Of a DNA stretch of 64,000 nt, positions 1 through 9,164 are shown piece by piece. The stretch lies in contig NZ_MIET01000032.1 in the NCBI RefSeq assembly GCF_003590335.1, forward strand, positions 62,001-126,000, in the 5' to 3' direction. Each line of letters begins with the position of its first letter. Positions within the stretch are counted from its first letter, which is position 1. The position numbers were made by a program, and so were the translations under genes. The stretch comes from Pseudoalteromonas sp. MSK9-3. GTDB taxonomy: Bacteria > Pseudomonadota > Gammaproteobacteria > Enterobacterales > Alteromonadaceae. Below the pieces are notes generated by a model. That model did no database searches. It saw only the letters and a program-made list of their open reading frames with translations, and had not been told where the DNA came from.

Positions 1-633
1 ATCAAAATCTTTTTCGTGTAAAAAGACCACTTCATTAGTTGCGACAACCGGTAAATTACGTTGTTGTGCAATCTCTACTGCTGCATGTAAATACGATTCT
101 TCGTCAGCTCTGCCTGTGCGTATTAGTTCAAGGTAGAAGTTATCTGCAAAATGCTCTTCATAAAATTGCAGCGTATCTAATACGAGTTGTGGATTACCTT
201 TTAATAACGCTTTACCCACATCGCCATCTTTGCCTGCAGACAGTAAAATAAGCCCTTCTTTATGCTGGGCTAACCACTGTTTATCAACCACTGGGCGGTG
301 AAACACATGCCCTCGTTGATAGGCTTCAGAGATCAATAAAGTCAGGTTTTTATAGCCTGTATTATCTTTCGCTAGCACCACTAAACGACAAGGTTCGTCT
401 GGAAACTGATCGCTTTTAAGCCAAATATCCGCTCCCACAATCGGCTTCATGCCAGCACCATGGGCCGTCCCATAAAACCGAACCAGACCACAGAAGTTCA
501 TTTGGTCTGTAATAGCAAGTGCGGGTAACGCTAACTCTTGTGCTCTAGCGACGATAGGCTTAGTTTTAGCTAAACCATCAACCATAGAAAAGTCACTGTG
601 TACTCTTAAGTGAACAAAACTCGGCTCTGCCAT
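1..633 (-). CDS. dnaE: DNA polymerase III alpha subunit, N-terminal part (cut by left edge)
   Basis: Catalytic subunit of the replicative DNA polymerase. Only the first 211 codons lie in the window; the reading frame is open to base 1. The translation starts [17 protein letters not shown], followed by [10 protein letters not shown] and [18 protein letters not shown], which is the N-terminal PHP domain of DnaE with its first histidine motif near residues 8-16. The ATG lies 2 bases after the rnhB stop, so it is probably co-transcribed with rnhB and lpxB, the usual order in gammaproteobacteria. Family identity is very secure; the polymerase domain itself is outside the window. Confidence 0.96.
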   Translation of the reverse strand, partial: MAEPSFVHLRVHSDFSMVDGLAKTKPIVARAQELALPALAITDQMNFCGLVRFYGTAHGAGMKPIVGADIWLKSDQFPDEPCRLVVLAKDNTGYKNLTLLISEAYQRGHVFHRPVVDKQWLAQHKEGLILLSAGKDGDVGKALLKGNPQLVLDTLQFYEEHFADNFYLELIRTGRADEESYLHAAVEIAQQRNLPVVATNEVVFLHEKDFD

Positions 634-635
634 TG

Positions 636-1229
636 TTATACCTTACCTGCAATAATACGTTGTACTGGCTTAAATGTGGTTCTATGATGTGGTGTTACAC
701 CATGTTCTTCTAATGCTGCAAAGTGCGCCTTTGTTGGATAACCTTTATGTGCTGCAAAACCATACTGCGGAAACTCGGTATCTAATGCGAGCATTTCAGC
801 ATCTCTGGTCACTTTTGCTAAAATAGACGCCGCACTGATCTCTGCAACTAAGCTATCTCCTTTAACCACACTTTGTGCATTCATCGATAATTTAGGTAAA
901 CGATTACCATCAACAAACACAAAATCTGGCTGAATGGATAACCCTTCAACAGCTCGGCTCATCGCCAGCATCGTTGCATGTAAAATATTAAGCTCGTCTA
1001 TTTCTACTACCGATGAACGCGCCACAAAATAACACAAAGCTTTTTCTTTTATTTCTGCCGCAAGCGCAAGGCGTTTTTTCTCGGTTAGCTTTTTTGAGTC
1101 GGCCAATCCTGAAATCGGGTTATTAGGGTCTAAAATCACGGCTGCGGTCACAACATCACCAACTAAAGGCCCACGACCCACTTCATCTACACCTGCGATA
1201 TACTGCACATCAGGACGTTCAACTTGCAT
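636..1229 (-). CDS. rnhB: Ribonuclease HII
   Basis: Endonuclease that cleaves the RNA strand of RNA/DNA hybrids and helps remove misincorporated ribonucleotides. The protein has 197 residues, normal for the family. The signature [11 protein letters not shown] places catalytic Asp15 and Glu16, the next acidic site is in FVDGNRLP near residue 107, and the SILAKVTRD motif near 135 supplies the last. The ATG is preceded by GGAG and overlaps the end of lpxB by 11 bases, indicating translational coupling. It sits between lpxB and dnaE as in many gammaproteobacteria. No unusual residues were seen. Confidence 0.97.
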   Translation of the reverse strand: MQVERPDVQYIAGVDEVGRGPLVGDVVTAAVILDPNNPISGLADSKKLTEKKRLALAAEIKEKALCYFVARSSVVEIDELNILHATMLAMSRAVEGLSIQPDFVFVDGNRLPKLSMNAQSVVKGDSLVAEISAASILAKVTRDAEMLALDTEFPQYGFAAHKGYPTKAHFAALEEHGVTPHHRTTFKPVQRIIAGKV

Positions 1230-2373
1230 CTATTAACTCCGCTATGGCTTTAGCAGCCTGCTTACTTGCATCTAATCTAATATTTTCGTGTATTTCATAA
1301 AAACGTTTTATTAACGTATCACTCTCACCGCGTAACATGGGTAATAGTGCATCAACCAAAGCATCAGCGTTACACTCTTGCTGCAAAAACTCAGGGACCA
1401 ATGGCGCATCAGCGAGTAAATTTGGTAAAGAGAAATATTTAATATTAAACGTGAAAAAGTTTTTAAATATCCAGTAACTTGAAGGCTTAAATTTATAACC
1501 AACAACCATGGGTTTTTTATATAACATAGCTTCTAGCGTGGCGGTACCTGACGCCAATAACACTGCATTGGCAGCCAGCATCGCTTCACTTGACTGACCT
1601 TCTAATAAAATAGGTCTTAAATTAGGCGCTACATCCGCGAGCACAGCTTCAAATTGTGTCTTTCTTTTGTCATTAACCAATGGGACAACAATTTTCAGTT
1701 TTGGGAGTTTTTCTTTTAATAGTTTCGCCGTTTGTATGTATGTGCTACTTAACAAACCAACTTCAGACCCTCTGCTACCGGGCAACAAAGCCAAAACTAA
1801 ATCATCAGCTTCCAAACCTAAGGTAGCTCTTGCCTCATTTGAGTCCATTTCAAGTGGAATTTCATCGGCTAATGTATGACCTACAAACGTACAAGGTACA
1901 TCATGCTTATCGTAAAATGCCTTTTCGAAAGGGAGTAATGACAACACTAAATTGGTGGCTTCTGCAATAGTGAATATTCGTTTTTGACGCCAAGCCCAAA
2001 CAGATGGACTAACATATTGTACCGTCTTTATTCCTGCTTGTTTTAATGGTTTTTCCACTCTTAAATTAAAATCGGGTGCATCTATGCCAATATAAACATC
2101 AGGCGGGTTGTCAATAAAGTACTGTACTAATTTCTTTCGAATTTTTAATAAACGAGGTAAGCGCCCGAGCACTTCGACCAGCCCCATCACTGCCAGCTCT
2201 TCCATATCAAATAATGTGCGGCACCCCGCTTGCTGCATTTTAGGCCCAGCAATGCCAACAAACTCTGCATGAGGATAATGTTGTTTCAATGCTTGGATAA
2301 GGCCTGCACCCAAAATGTCTCCTGACAGCTCTCCAGCCACAACACCTATGGTTAATTTTTTTTCATTCATCAT
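1219..2373 (-). CDS. lpxB: Lipid-A-disaccharide synthase
   Basis: Glycosyltransferase that joins UDP-diacylglucosamine and lipid X into the lipid A disaccharide at the inner face of the cytoplasmic membrane. The N-terminus reads [19 protein letters not shown], a hallmark of LpxB, and YVSPSVWAW and [10 protein letters not shown] are also conserved. The open frame extends to an ATG at 2409, but that ATG falls inside a terminator-like hairpin (2403-2432). I therefore prefer the double ATG at 2373/2370, giving 384 residues, close to the usual length. No strong ribosome-binding site is visible before either. It overlaps rnhB downstream. Confidence 0.95.
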   Translation of the reverse strand: MMNEKKLTIGVVAGELSGDILGAGLIQALKQHYPHAEFVGIAGPKMQQAGCRTLFDMEELAVMGLVEVLGRLPRLLKIRKKLVQYFIDNPPDVYIGIDAPDFNLRVEKPLKQAGIKTVQYVSPSVWAWRQKRIFTIAEATNLVLSLLPFEKAFYDKHDVPCTFVGHTLADEIPLEMDSNEARATLGLEADDLVLALLPGSRGSEVGLLSSTYIQTAKLLKEKLPKLKIVVPLVNDKRKTQFEAVLADVAPNLRPILLEGQSSEAMLAANAVLLASGTATLEAMLYKKPMVVGYKFKPSSYWIFKNFFTFNIKYFSLPNLLADAPLVPEFLQQECNADALVDALLPMLRGESDTLIKRFYEIHENIRLDASKQAAKAIAELIDAS

Positions 2374-2397
2374 GTTTATTATCTGAGTTTGTATAAA

Positions 2398-2432
2398 TAA
2401 AAACGCCATACAAAATAACCTGTATGGCGTTC
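2398..2432 (-). terminator. Terminator or attenuator hairpin between lpxA and lpxB
   Basis: A perfect 11-bp stem (arms 2403-2413 and 2422-2432, AACGCCATACA and its complement) encloses an 8-base loop. Read on the minus strand it is followed directly by a T-rich run (TTTATTTAT), the form of a Rho-independent terminator. It lies after the lpxA stop and before the chosen lpxB start, so it would reduce or regulate read-through into lpxB-rnhB-dnaE. Confidence 0.65.
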
Positions 2433-2458
2433 ATCATAGTCTTTATTACACGGGCTGA

Positions 2459-3229
2459 CTAACGAATAATACCGCGATCTGACGTATCTAAAAAGTCGAT
2501 CATTTGTTTCACCGCACCAAACTGTTTAGCATCTTCCTCTAACGACAGAACGGCTTCTTCAAGGCTATAACCTTTACGATAAAACGCCTTGTATGCACGT
2601 CTCACAGCCATTATTTCATCGCTATCAAAACCTCGGCGTTTCATGCCTTCGGTATTAATTGCAGCCGGCTTAGCAGGGGTGCCTGTGGTTGTAACAAACG
2701 GTGGGACATCTTTATTAACGCCTGAGTACATACCAATAAATGCATGATCACCAATCTTGCAAAATTGATGAACCCCAGTATTACCAGCTAAAATCACCCA
2801 ATCACCCACATGCACGTGCCCTGCAACACTGGCGCCATTGGCAAAAATAACATTACTACCAATTACAGCATCATGCGCAACATGCGTATATGCCATAAAT
2901 AGGTTGTTACTGCCGATGCGAGTAATACCTTGATCTTGAATTGTGCCTCGATGAATCGTCGCACATTCTCGAATAACGTTATTATCACCAATAATTAGTT
3001 GTGTCGGCTCATCCTTGTACTTTTTATCTTGGCAAGCTTCACCCACTGAAGCAAACTGAAAAATATGATTGCCCGCTCCAATGGTCGATGGTCCTTTTAT
3101 CACAACATGAGACTCGATAATACAATTATCACCTAGCACAACATCATGACCAATATAACTATATGGGCCAACTTTTACGTTGTTACCCAGCTTTGCACCC
3201 GATTCAATAATCGCAGTAGGATGGATCAC
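2459..3229 (-). CDS. lpxA: UDP-N-acetylglucosamine acyltransferase
   Basis: First enzyme of lipid A synthesis; transfers a 3-hydroxyacyl chain from acyl carrier protein to UDP-GlcNAc. The sequence is a left-handed beta-helix of hexapeptide repeats (for example VKVGPYSYIGHDVVLGDN), with the catalytic histidine in YTHVAHDAVIG (about residue 119 from the chosen start). The frame is open upstream to an ATG at 3271 inside fabZ, but the family begins at about IHPTAI, so I chose the GTG at 3229. It lies 2 bases after the fabZ stop with AGAGAG about 10 bases upstream. This gives 256 residues, near the usual 262. Followed by a terminator-like hairpin before lpxB. Confidence 0.95.
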   Translation of the reverse strand: MIHPTAIIESGAKLGNNVKVGPYSYIGHDVVLGDNCIIESHVVIKGPSTIGAGNHIFQFASVGEACQDKKYKDEPTQLIIGDNNVIRECATIHRGTIQDQGITRIGSNNLFMAYTHVAHDAVIGSNVIFANGASVAGHVHVGDWVILAGNTGVHQFCKIGDHAFIGMYSGVNKDVPPFVTTTGTPAKPAAINTEGMKRRGFDSDEIMAVRRAYKAFYRKGYSLEEAVLSLEEDAKQFGAVKQMIDFLDTSDRGIIR

Positions 3230-3231
3230 TG

Positions 3232-3684
3232 TTATAACTCTCTTCTCGCACACATTAGCTCGGCGCTGCACACTACTTTGCCGTCTACCTTTGCTTCACC
3301 GTGAAACTTCCATATGTTTCGGCGCTCTTTCACAAAATCAATATGCAAATGCATGGTATCACCAGGTAAAACTGGTTGCTTAAATCGTGCATTATCGATT
3401 GCTGCAAATAAGTATAGTTCACCTTCGCTACGATGCTCTACGGTTTTAAAACCGAGTAACCCCGTGGCCTGTGCCATAGCTTCTAAAATCATCACACCAG
3501 GAAAGATAGGCTGTCCTGGAAAATGCCCGGTAAAAATAGGCTCATTTACTGTGACATTCTTAATTGCATGTAAATACTCACCAGCTTTATAGTCGATCAC
3601 TTTGTCGACTAACAACATTGGGTAACGATGAGGTAATAGCTTTAATATCTCTTGTGTATCAAAGCTGTTTAATTCGTTTGCCAA
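3232..3684 (-). CDS. fabZ: 3-hydroxyacyl-ACP dehydratase FabZ
   Basis: Dehydrates 3-hydroxyacyl-ACP in fatty acid elongation and competes with LpxA and LpxD for the same acyl-ACP pool, which explains its place between them. The 150-residue hot-dog-fold protein has the active-site segment [13 protein letters not shown] with His54 and the glutamate of LEAMAQ at Glu68. The start codon is TTG (3684), supported by AAGGA a few bases upstream; there is no in-frame ATG before residue 23. It lies 12 bases after lpxD and 2 bases before the lpxA GTG, so the three are clearly one operon. Confidence 0.97.
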   Translation of the reverse strand: MANELNSFDTQEILKLLPHRYPMLLVDKVIDYKAGEYLHAIKNVTVNEPIFTGHFPGQPIFPGVMILEAMAQATGLLGFKTVEHRSEGELYLFAAIDNARFKQPVLPGDTMHLHIDFVKERRNIWKFHGEAKVDGKVVCSAELMCARREL

Positions 3685-3696
3685 AGTAGCATCCTT

Positions 3697-4737
3697 TTAA
3701 TCATCAATGTTTTGTAGTTGCTCAGTCAGTGTTTCTAACGACTTCAAACGCTGCTTGAACTCTGATAAATTGCGAAAATGAGCGATATTACGACGCCATT
3801 CTTTATTCGCTGAGTGTGGTATTCCAGATGAATATACTCCAGATTCGGTAATCGCTTTAGTGACCATGGTCATACCCGTGATGATAACACCATCACAGAT
3901 GTCTATATGACCATTGATACCAACTAAACCTGCAATTTGGCAATGTTTGCCAATCGTCGAGCTACCAGCGATAACCGTTGCTCCGGCTATCGCAGTACCT
4001 TCACCAATCTCAACGTTATGTGCAATTTGGATCAAGTTATCTAAAATTACATTGTCATGAATAACCGTATCATCCAGTGCACCTCGGTCAATAACCGTAT
4101 TCGCACCAACTTCAACGCTATTGCCAATATTGACACTGCCAACTTGAGGGATTTTGATCCACTTTCCAGCTTCATTCGCGTAGCCAAAACCATCGCTACC
4201 AATAACAGCCCCTGATTGGAACAAGCAATTATCACCAATTACAACATCATGATAAACCGTTACATTGGCCCATAGCTTGGTATTGTTACCAATTTTGGTA
4301 TTGCACCCAACAAAGCAACCAGGACCAATTTGAACGTTGTCGCCCAAAATAGCGCCCGCTTCAATCACCGCATTTGCACCGACACTCACACTGTCACTTA
4401 ATTGAACGCTACCATGAATTACAGCAGAAGAATGTACATTCGACGCAGACGCAGGTGTCGTATCCATCATTTGAGCTAAGTGAGCATAGGCAATATAGGC
4501 ATTCTTCACGACAATTTTATTACCTGAAAAATGCGCAGCCTCTTCTTGTGAAACAATCACCGCACCGGCACCTGTTTGCTCAAGTTGATTGCGATATTTT
4601 TTATTCGCTAAAAAGGCGATCTCTGTTGGGCCAGCCTTAGATAGTGTGGCAATTCTGTCAATTACATAATCACTATCACCAACTACGGACGCATCAATAT
4701 GCGCCGCTAGTTGCCCCAAGGTATACTGCTTGGTCAT
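3697..4737 (-). CDS. lpxD: UDP-3-O-(3-hydroxyacyl)glucosamine N-acyltransferase
   Basis: Third lipid A enzyme; adds the second 3-hydroxyacyl chain to the glucosamine nitrogen. The 346 residues show an N-terminal uridine-binding domain (YTLGQLAAHIDASVVGD) and then a hexapeptide-repeat beta-helix. The catalytic histidine is His240 in NLIQIAHNVEIG. Length matches the family. The ATG overlaps the skp stop by one base (TAATG), so translation is coupled to skp. Position between skp and fabZ is the canonical gammaproteobacterial order. Confidence 0.97.
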   Translation of the reverse strand: MTKQYTLGQLAAHIDASVVGDSDYVIDRIATLSKAGPTEIAFLANKKYRNQLEQTGAGAVIVSQEEAAHFSGNKIVVKNAYIAYAHLAQMMDTTPASASNVHSSAVIHGSVQLSDSVSVGANAVIEAGAILGDNVQIGPGCFVGCNTKIGNNTKLWANVTVYHDVVIGDNCLFQSGAVIGSDGFGYANEAGKWIKIPQVGSVNIGNSVEVGANTVIDRGALDDTVIHDNVILDNLIQIAHNVEIGEGTAIAGATVIAGSSTIGKHCQIAGLVGINGHIDICDGVIITGMTMVTKAITESGVYSSGIPHSANKEWRRNIAHFRNLSEFKQRLKSLETLTEQLQNIDD

Positions 4738-5255
4738 TATTTTTTGCTTACCGCGTCAACAATTTTGCTTGAAAGGTCCGTTACTTTATCAGGATTGAAG
4801 TAAATAGTGGTATCTTTAACTCGTACTTCGTCAAACTTTCCTTTTTTGGCAACAGTTTGAATTGTGCTAATGATCACTTCCTGAACCTTTGCAAGCTCTT
4901 GGTTTTGTCTAACTTTAATCTCTTGCTCTAAAGGGCGGCCCTTTTCAGTCAACGTCTTTTGCATACCTTGAATTTTTTCACGTAGGGCTGCTTTTTGGTC
5001 GTCACTCATGGTCGCGCTTTCACGCTTGAACTTTTCAGCTTCAAAACGAATGTCGCCTTGGATTTTTTCAAGCTCTTGACGGCGCTCTGCAAACTCAGTT
5101 TGCAATTGCTGCTCAATTTTAGCCATTTGTGGAATTTGCTTGTAGACCTGTTGCATATCTACAATACCCACTTTATGAGCAAGTGCGCTCGCAGAAGTAC
5201 CCATAATTAGTGCAGCCATTACTGTTACTGCTGTCGTTTTAAATAGTTTGTTCAC
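4737..5255 (-). CDS. skp: Periplasmic chaperone Skp (OmpH)
   Basis: Periplasmic holdase that carries unfolded outer-membrane proteins to the Bam complex. The protein has 172 residues with an N-terminal signal peptide ending near ASALA, then HKVGIVDMQQVYKQIP and a long Lys/Glu/Gln-rich coiled-coil region (residues 40-145) that forms the tentacles of the trimer. The start is GTG (5255) with a strong AAGGAG ribosome-binding site. It lies 11 bases after bamA and overlaps lpxD by one base, so it belongs to the bamA-skp-lpxD-fabZ-lpxA operon. Confidence 0.95.
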   Translation of the reverse strand: MNKLFKTTAVTVMAALIMGTSASALAHKVGIVDMQQVYKQIPQMAKIEQQLQTEFAERRQELEKIQGDIRFEAEKFKRESATMSDDQKAALREKIQGMQKTLTEKGRPLEQEIKVRQNQELAKVQEVIISTIQTVAKKGKFDEVRVKDTTIYFNPDKVTDLSSKIVDAVSKK

Positions 5256-5266
5256 AAATTAACTCC

Positions 5267-7738
5267 TTAGAATGTATTACTGATATTAAAGCTGATAGCT
5301 TTTGTTTCATCGTCTTCTTCTTGTCTTAACGGATGAGCAAAACTAATCAACATTGGTCCCATCGGTGAAATCCACTGAATGGATAAACCAGCTGAGACCC
5401 TCAATCTATTTGGATCAGAGTAATCATCAAGTTGATTAAACTGATGTTCAGGTAAATGCATGTAGCGATCTATATCAAACTCAGTGTCCCACACGTTCGC
5501 AGCATCCACAAAAAAGCTAGTTCGAACCGAACTGGTATTATCTTCATCTAAAAATGGCGTAGGTACAATCATTTCAATACCCGCAACAACCTTGGCATTA
5601 CCACCAATTCGACCCCCTTGAATAAGTTGGTCAAATTCAGGGTTGCCACCAATATTTCCGCTTGGAGAGCCATCAGGTAATGTTGAACCTGGTAAAGGAA
5701 GTGGAGAGCGCTGTAACGCTCGAGGTAAGATAGTATTTCTATCAAAACCACGTAGTTCCATTTCGGTAATTTTAAAAAACTCTTGGAATGGTAATATTTG
5801 CTCAAAGCCGTTTGTCTCCCCATAGCCATTACCATAGCCAAGTGCCGCACGAGCAGAGAATACCCACCGGTGATCATTACTGATAGGCCAGTAAAAGCGC
5901 GAGTCGTAATTGATTTTAAAGTAGTTTAAGTCAGAGTTAGGTGTTGTCGCAGTTAAGCTCAATGATTGACGTGAGCCATCGGTTGGGAACATACCACGGT
6001 TAACCGTAACTCGAGACCAGCCTAGGCTTAATTCATACTTAGTAAAATCAAAATCTGCACCTGGGTTTTCTTCGTCAAGGAAACTCAATCGTAAAATTCG
6101 GGTCTGTTCATATTCAGCGATATCTGACAGAGACTCTTCTATCCAACGACCACTCAGGTTAATTCTATTAACCGCGTCAATAGGAAAACCAAAGCTCGTC
6201 CCTAAACCATAATTACGTTGTTTATAGTCAATTAAACTGTATTTGCTCGCATCTAAATTGCTGAAGAAAATACTACTACCTTGCGATACCCCATCCGGTG
6301 TAAAGTAAGGGTTTGTATAAGAAACACTGTAGCGGTCTGAACCTTTTGACGTATTAATATTAAACGCTACTTGGTTACCTGTACCCAAGAAGTTAGATTC
6401 GCTGACACCCACATTAAATTGCATGCCTCCATATGAACCATATGCAACACCTGCCTGAAAACTGCCTGCTGGTTGCTCTTTCACATCAAAATCAATATCA
6501 ACCTGATCATCAATACCTGAAATTGGCTTAATATCAAACTCAACACTTTCCATGTAAGGTAAACGCTGGATTTGCAGTTTTGAGCGCTCTAAATTTCGGT
6601 TAGATAACCAAGCACCCTCTAGTTGTGTCATCTCACGGCGTACCACTTCGTCAGCTGTCACCTGGTTACCATTGACCATAATACGACGTACATAGACGCG
6701 CTTGCCTGGATTAACCGATAAGGTTAATTTAACTTCTTTGTTTTCATCATCAATTTCGGGGATAGTACGAACTTCAGCATTCGCATAACCAAACCGAGCT
6801 AAATAGCTCTTAATAAACTCTTCAGAGGAAGTAACGACTGAGCCATTATAGAGCTCACCCGCGCGTAATGGGATCACACTTTTAACAAGCTCTTCTCTGC
6901 CGAGTAAGTCACCGATAAAATCAAAGCTTTTAACCGAATACTTTTCACCTTCAGTCAAGTTAGCCGTAACATAAACAGACTCTCGCTCAGGGCTTACAGA
7001 TACTTGTGTTGAGTCAATATTAAAGCGTAAATAGCCACGGTCTAAATAAAAGCTGCGGATCTTCTCAAGATCGCCTTCAACTGTTTGCTTTTGGTAACGG
7101 TCATTTGACATAAACTGCCACCAAGGTAAGTCTTGCTGAGACTCAGCAAGTTTAAGCAGCTCTTCATCAGAGAATAGCTCATTACCAACAAGGTTTATTT
7201 GTCGAATAGAGGCTGCATCCCCTTCGTCAAACTCTAATTTCAATCGTACTCGGTTACGCGGTAAATCGATAATACTCACATCAATTTTCGCATTATATTT
7301 ACCAATACTGTGAAAGAACTCAATCAGTCCTTTTTCGATATTATCTAGCACCGTTTTATCTAGCGGCTCTCCAGCACGAATATCTTGACCTTCTAGACTT
7401 TCATTCAGTTGTTCATCTTTAATGTCTTTATTGCCATCAAATTCGATAGACGCGATCGTTGGCCTTTCACGCACTTTAAAAATAACTTGATTGCCATCGC
7501 GTAATACAGCTATGTCATCAAAATGTCCTGACTTATAAAGCGCTTTAATGGTTCTAGATATCGTGTATTCATCTACCGAATCCCCCACATTAATGGGGAT
7601 ATGAGTTAAAGCGGCACCCAACGCTACGCGCTGTAGCCCTTCAACTTTTAAATCTTCTACGATAAAGGAATTTTGCCCCAAAGCGGCAAAACTTGCGCCC
7701 AGTAAGCTGGTTACTGCGAGATGTTTTTTTATAGGCAT
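5267..7738 (-). CDS. bamA: Outer-membrane protein assembly factor BamA
   Basis: Central Omp85 protein that inserts beta-barrels into the outer membrane. It has a signal peptide, five POTRA-type domains over roughly residues 20-420 (first at SFIVEDLKVEGLQRVALG) and a C-terminal barrel ending in NISNTF with the terminal phenylalanine expected of outer-membrane proteins. The GSDRYSVSYTNPYFTPDG region belongs to the barrel. The frame is open to an ATG at 7774, but the signal peptide begins at MPIKKHLAVTS, so the ATG at 7738 was chosen (823 residues). It follows rseP, the common arrangement. Confidence 0.97.
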   Translation of the reverse strand: MPIKKHLAVTSLLGASFAALGQNSFIVEDLKVEGLQRVALGAALTHIPINVGDSVDEYTISRTIKALYKSGHFDDIAVLRDGNQVIFKVRERPTIASIEFDGNKDIKDEQLNESLEGQDIRAGEPLDKTVLDNIEKGLIEFFHSIGKYNAKIDVSIIDLPRNRVRLKLEFDEGDAASIRQINLVGNELFSDEELLKLAESQQDLPWWQFMSNDRYQKQTVEGDLEKIRSFYLDRGYLRFNIDSTQVSVSPERESVYVTANLTEGEKYSVKSFDFIGDLLGREELVKSVIPLRAGELYNGSVVTSSEEFIKSYLARFGYANAEVRTIPEIDDENKEVKLTLSVNPGKRVYVRRIMVNGNQVTADEVVRREMTQLEGAWLSNRNLERSKLQIQRLPYMESVEFDIKPISGIDDQVDIDFDVKEQPAGSFQAGVAYGSYGGMQFNVGVSESNFLGTGNQVAFNINTSKGSDRYSVSYTNPYFTPDGVSQGSSIFFSNLDASKYSLIDYKQRNYGLGTSFGFPIDAVNRINLSGRWIEESLSDIAEYEQTRILRLSFLDEENPGADFDFTKYELSLGWSRVTVNRGMFPTDGSRQSLSLTATTPNSDLNYFKINYDSRFYWPISNDHRWVFSARAALGYGNGYGETNGFEQILPFQEFFKITEMELRGFDRNTILPRALQRSPLPLPGSTLPDGSPSGNIGGNPEFDQLIQGGRIGGNAKVVAGIEMIVPTPFLDEDNTSSVRTSFFVDAANVWDTEFDIDRYMHLPEHQFNQLDDYSDPNRLRVSAGLSIQWISPMGPMLISFAHPLRQEEDDETKAISFNISNTF

Positions 7739-7809
7739 TTTATTATCTTTATCCTTTACAACAATTAGCGTCATTACGCTTTGACGGGTGTTGTATACAC
7801 CAATTCGAG

Positions 7810-9162
7810 CTACAGTCTCGATACATCATTTAATAAAGCAAAACATGTTAGAGCGATTAATAGCAAAGCACCAACCTTAAACCCTAACTCTTGTGTCTTT
7901 TCAGAGACTGGTTTTTTACGGATTAGTTCAATTAAGTAATACATTAAATGCCCACCATCTAAGACTGGCAGCGGCAATAAATTAAAAACACCTAAGTTAA
8001 CACTAATCAGAGCTAAAAAGCCCAAAAAGGCAACAATACCATAGCTTACGCTATTGCCTGCTCCTACAGCGATACCTACTGGTCCACTTAAATTTTTGAC
8101 GGATACTTGACCTGTAATTAGGTTGCCAATCATATCAAAACTAAGGCTAATTAGCTCATACGTCTTTTTTATGCCCAGCACCATACTATCCAATGGGCCA
8201 TATTGTCTAGTTTCTATGTACCCTAGCGGCCATTCAGCTAGCTGAGGCACAACCCCTAAGTACCCAACCGTCTCGCCACTTTTCAGTGTATTAGCCCCTG
8301 GAATGACAGTTAAACTGATTTCTTCTTGAGCGCGCATAACCATAATACGTAACGGTTGTTTTGCTGACGCCTTCACTTTATCAACCAAGGACTGCCAACT
8401 TTGTACCGGTTCAGAATCAATTGAACGTATTGTATCGCCAACTTGTAAACCCGCTTTTTCTGCTGCGGAACCAGTTTGAACATGTGCCAGTGTTAACGTG
8501 ATCTCTGGGCGAAAAGGCTGTATTCCTACAGATTGAAGGGGGGCTTCATCTTGTTTATCCAGCTTCCAATTGTTTAATGGTAAAGTTCTTAAGCGGATCT
8601 GCTGCTGCGCATCCTGAACCTTAACAACAACCTGCTCTTCACCCAAATTACTCATTAAACCAAACGTGACCTCTTGCCATGATGACACTGACTTATCACC
8701 CAGCTGTAATATGTGATCACCTACTTGTAAATTTGCAGTCGCAGCTCTGCTTTGTTCAGTAACACCACCCACCACAGGTTTTATATTTTGTACGCCAATC
8801 ATATACATAGCGGCTAGAACAATAATAGCGAATAAAAAGTTAGCAATGGGACCAGCAGCCACGACGGCTATTTTTGATAATACGGGTTTACTATCGAAAG
8901 CGAGATGACGCTTATGTTCTGGCACCTCGTCAACTCTCCCATCCAACATTTTGACATAGCCGCCAAGTGGGATAAGGGCAATAACATACTCAGTGCCAAG
9001 CTTATCGTGCCATTTTAATAACGGTTTTCCAAAACCAATAGAGAAACGCTGTACTTCTACAGAGCACTTTCTTGCCACCCAGAAGTGGCCATATTCATGG
9101 ACGGTTACTAATATGCCTAGCGCTACAATAAACGAACCGAGATTCCATAAAAACTCAAACAT
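7810..9162 (-). CDS. rseP: Site-2 intramembrane metalloprotease RseP
   Basis: Inner-membrane zinc protease that cuts anti-sigma factor RseA and leftover signal peptides. The 450 residues show the HEYGH zinc motif at residues 22-26 in the first membrane segment, two PDZ domains between roughly 115 and 310, and the second active-site motif PVLDGGHLMYYLIELIRKKP near the C-terminus. It starts 2 bases after the dxr stop and is followed by bamA, as usual in this class. The gene product links to the envelope theme of its neighbours through the sigma-E pathway. Confidence 0.97.
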   Translation of the reverse strand: MFEFLWNLGSFIVALGILVTVHEYGHFWVARKCSVEVQRFSIGFGKPLLKWHDKLGTEYVIALIPLGGYVKMLDGRVDEVPEHKRHLAFDSKPVLSKIAVVAAGPIANFLFAIIVLAAMYMIGVQNIKPVVGGVTEQSRAATANLQVGDHILQLGDKSVSSWQEVTFGLMSNLGEEQVVVKVQDAQQQIRLRTLPLNNWKLDKQDEAPLQSVGIQPFRPEITLTLAHVQTGSAAEKAGLQVGDTIRSIDSEPVQSWQSLVDKVKASAKQPLRIMVMRAQEEISLTVIPGANTLKSGETVGYLGVVPQLAEWPLGYIETRQYGPLDSMVLGIKKTYELISLSFDMIGNLITGQVSVKNLSGPVGIAVGAGNSVSYGIVAFLGFLALISVNLGVFNLLPLPVLDGGHLMYYLIELIRKKPVSEKTQELGFKVGALLLIALTCFALLNDVSRL

Positions 9163-9164
9163 AG

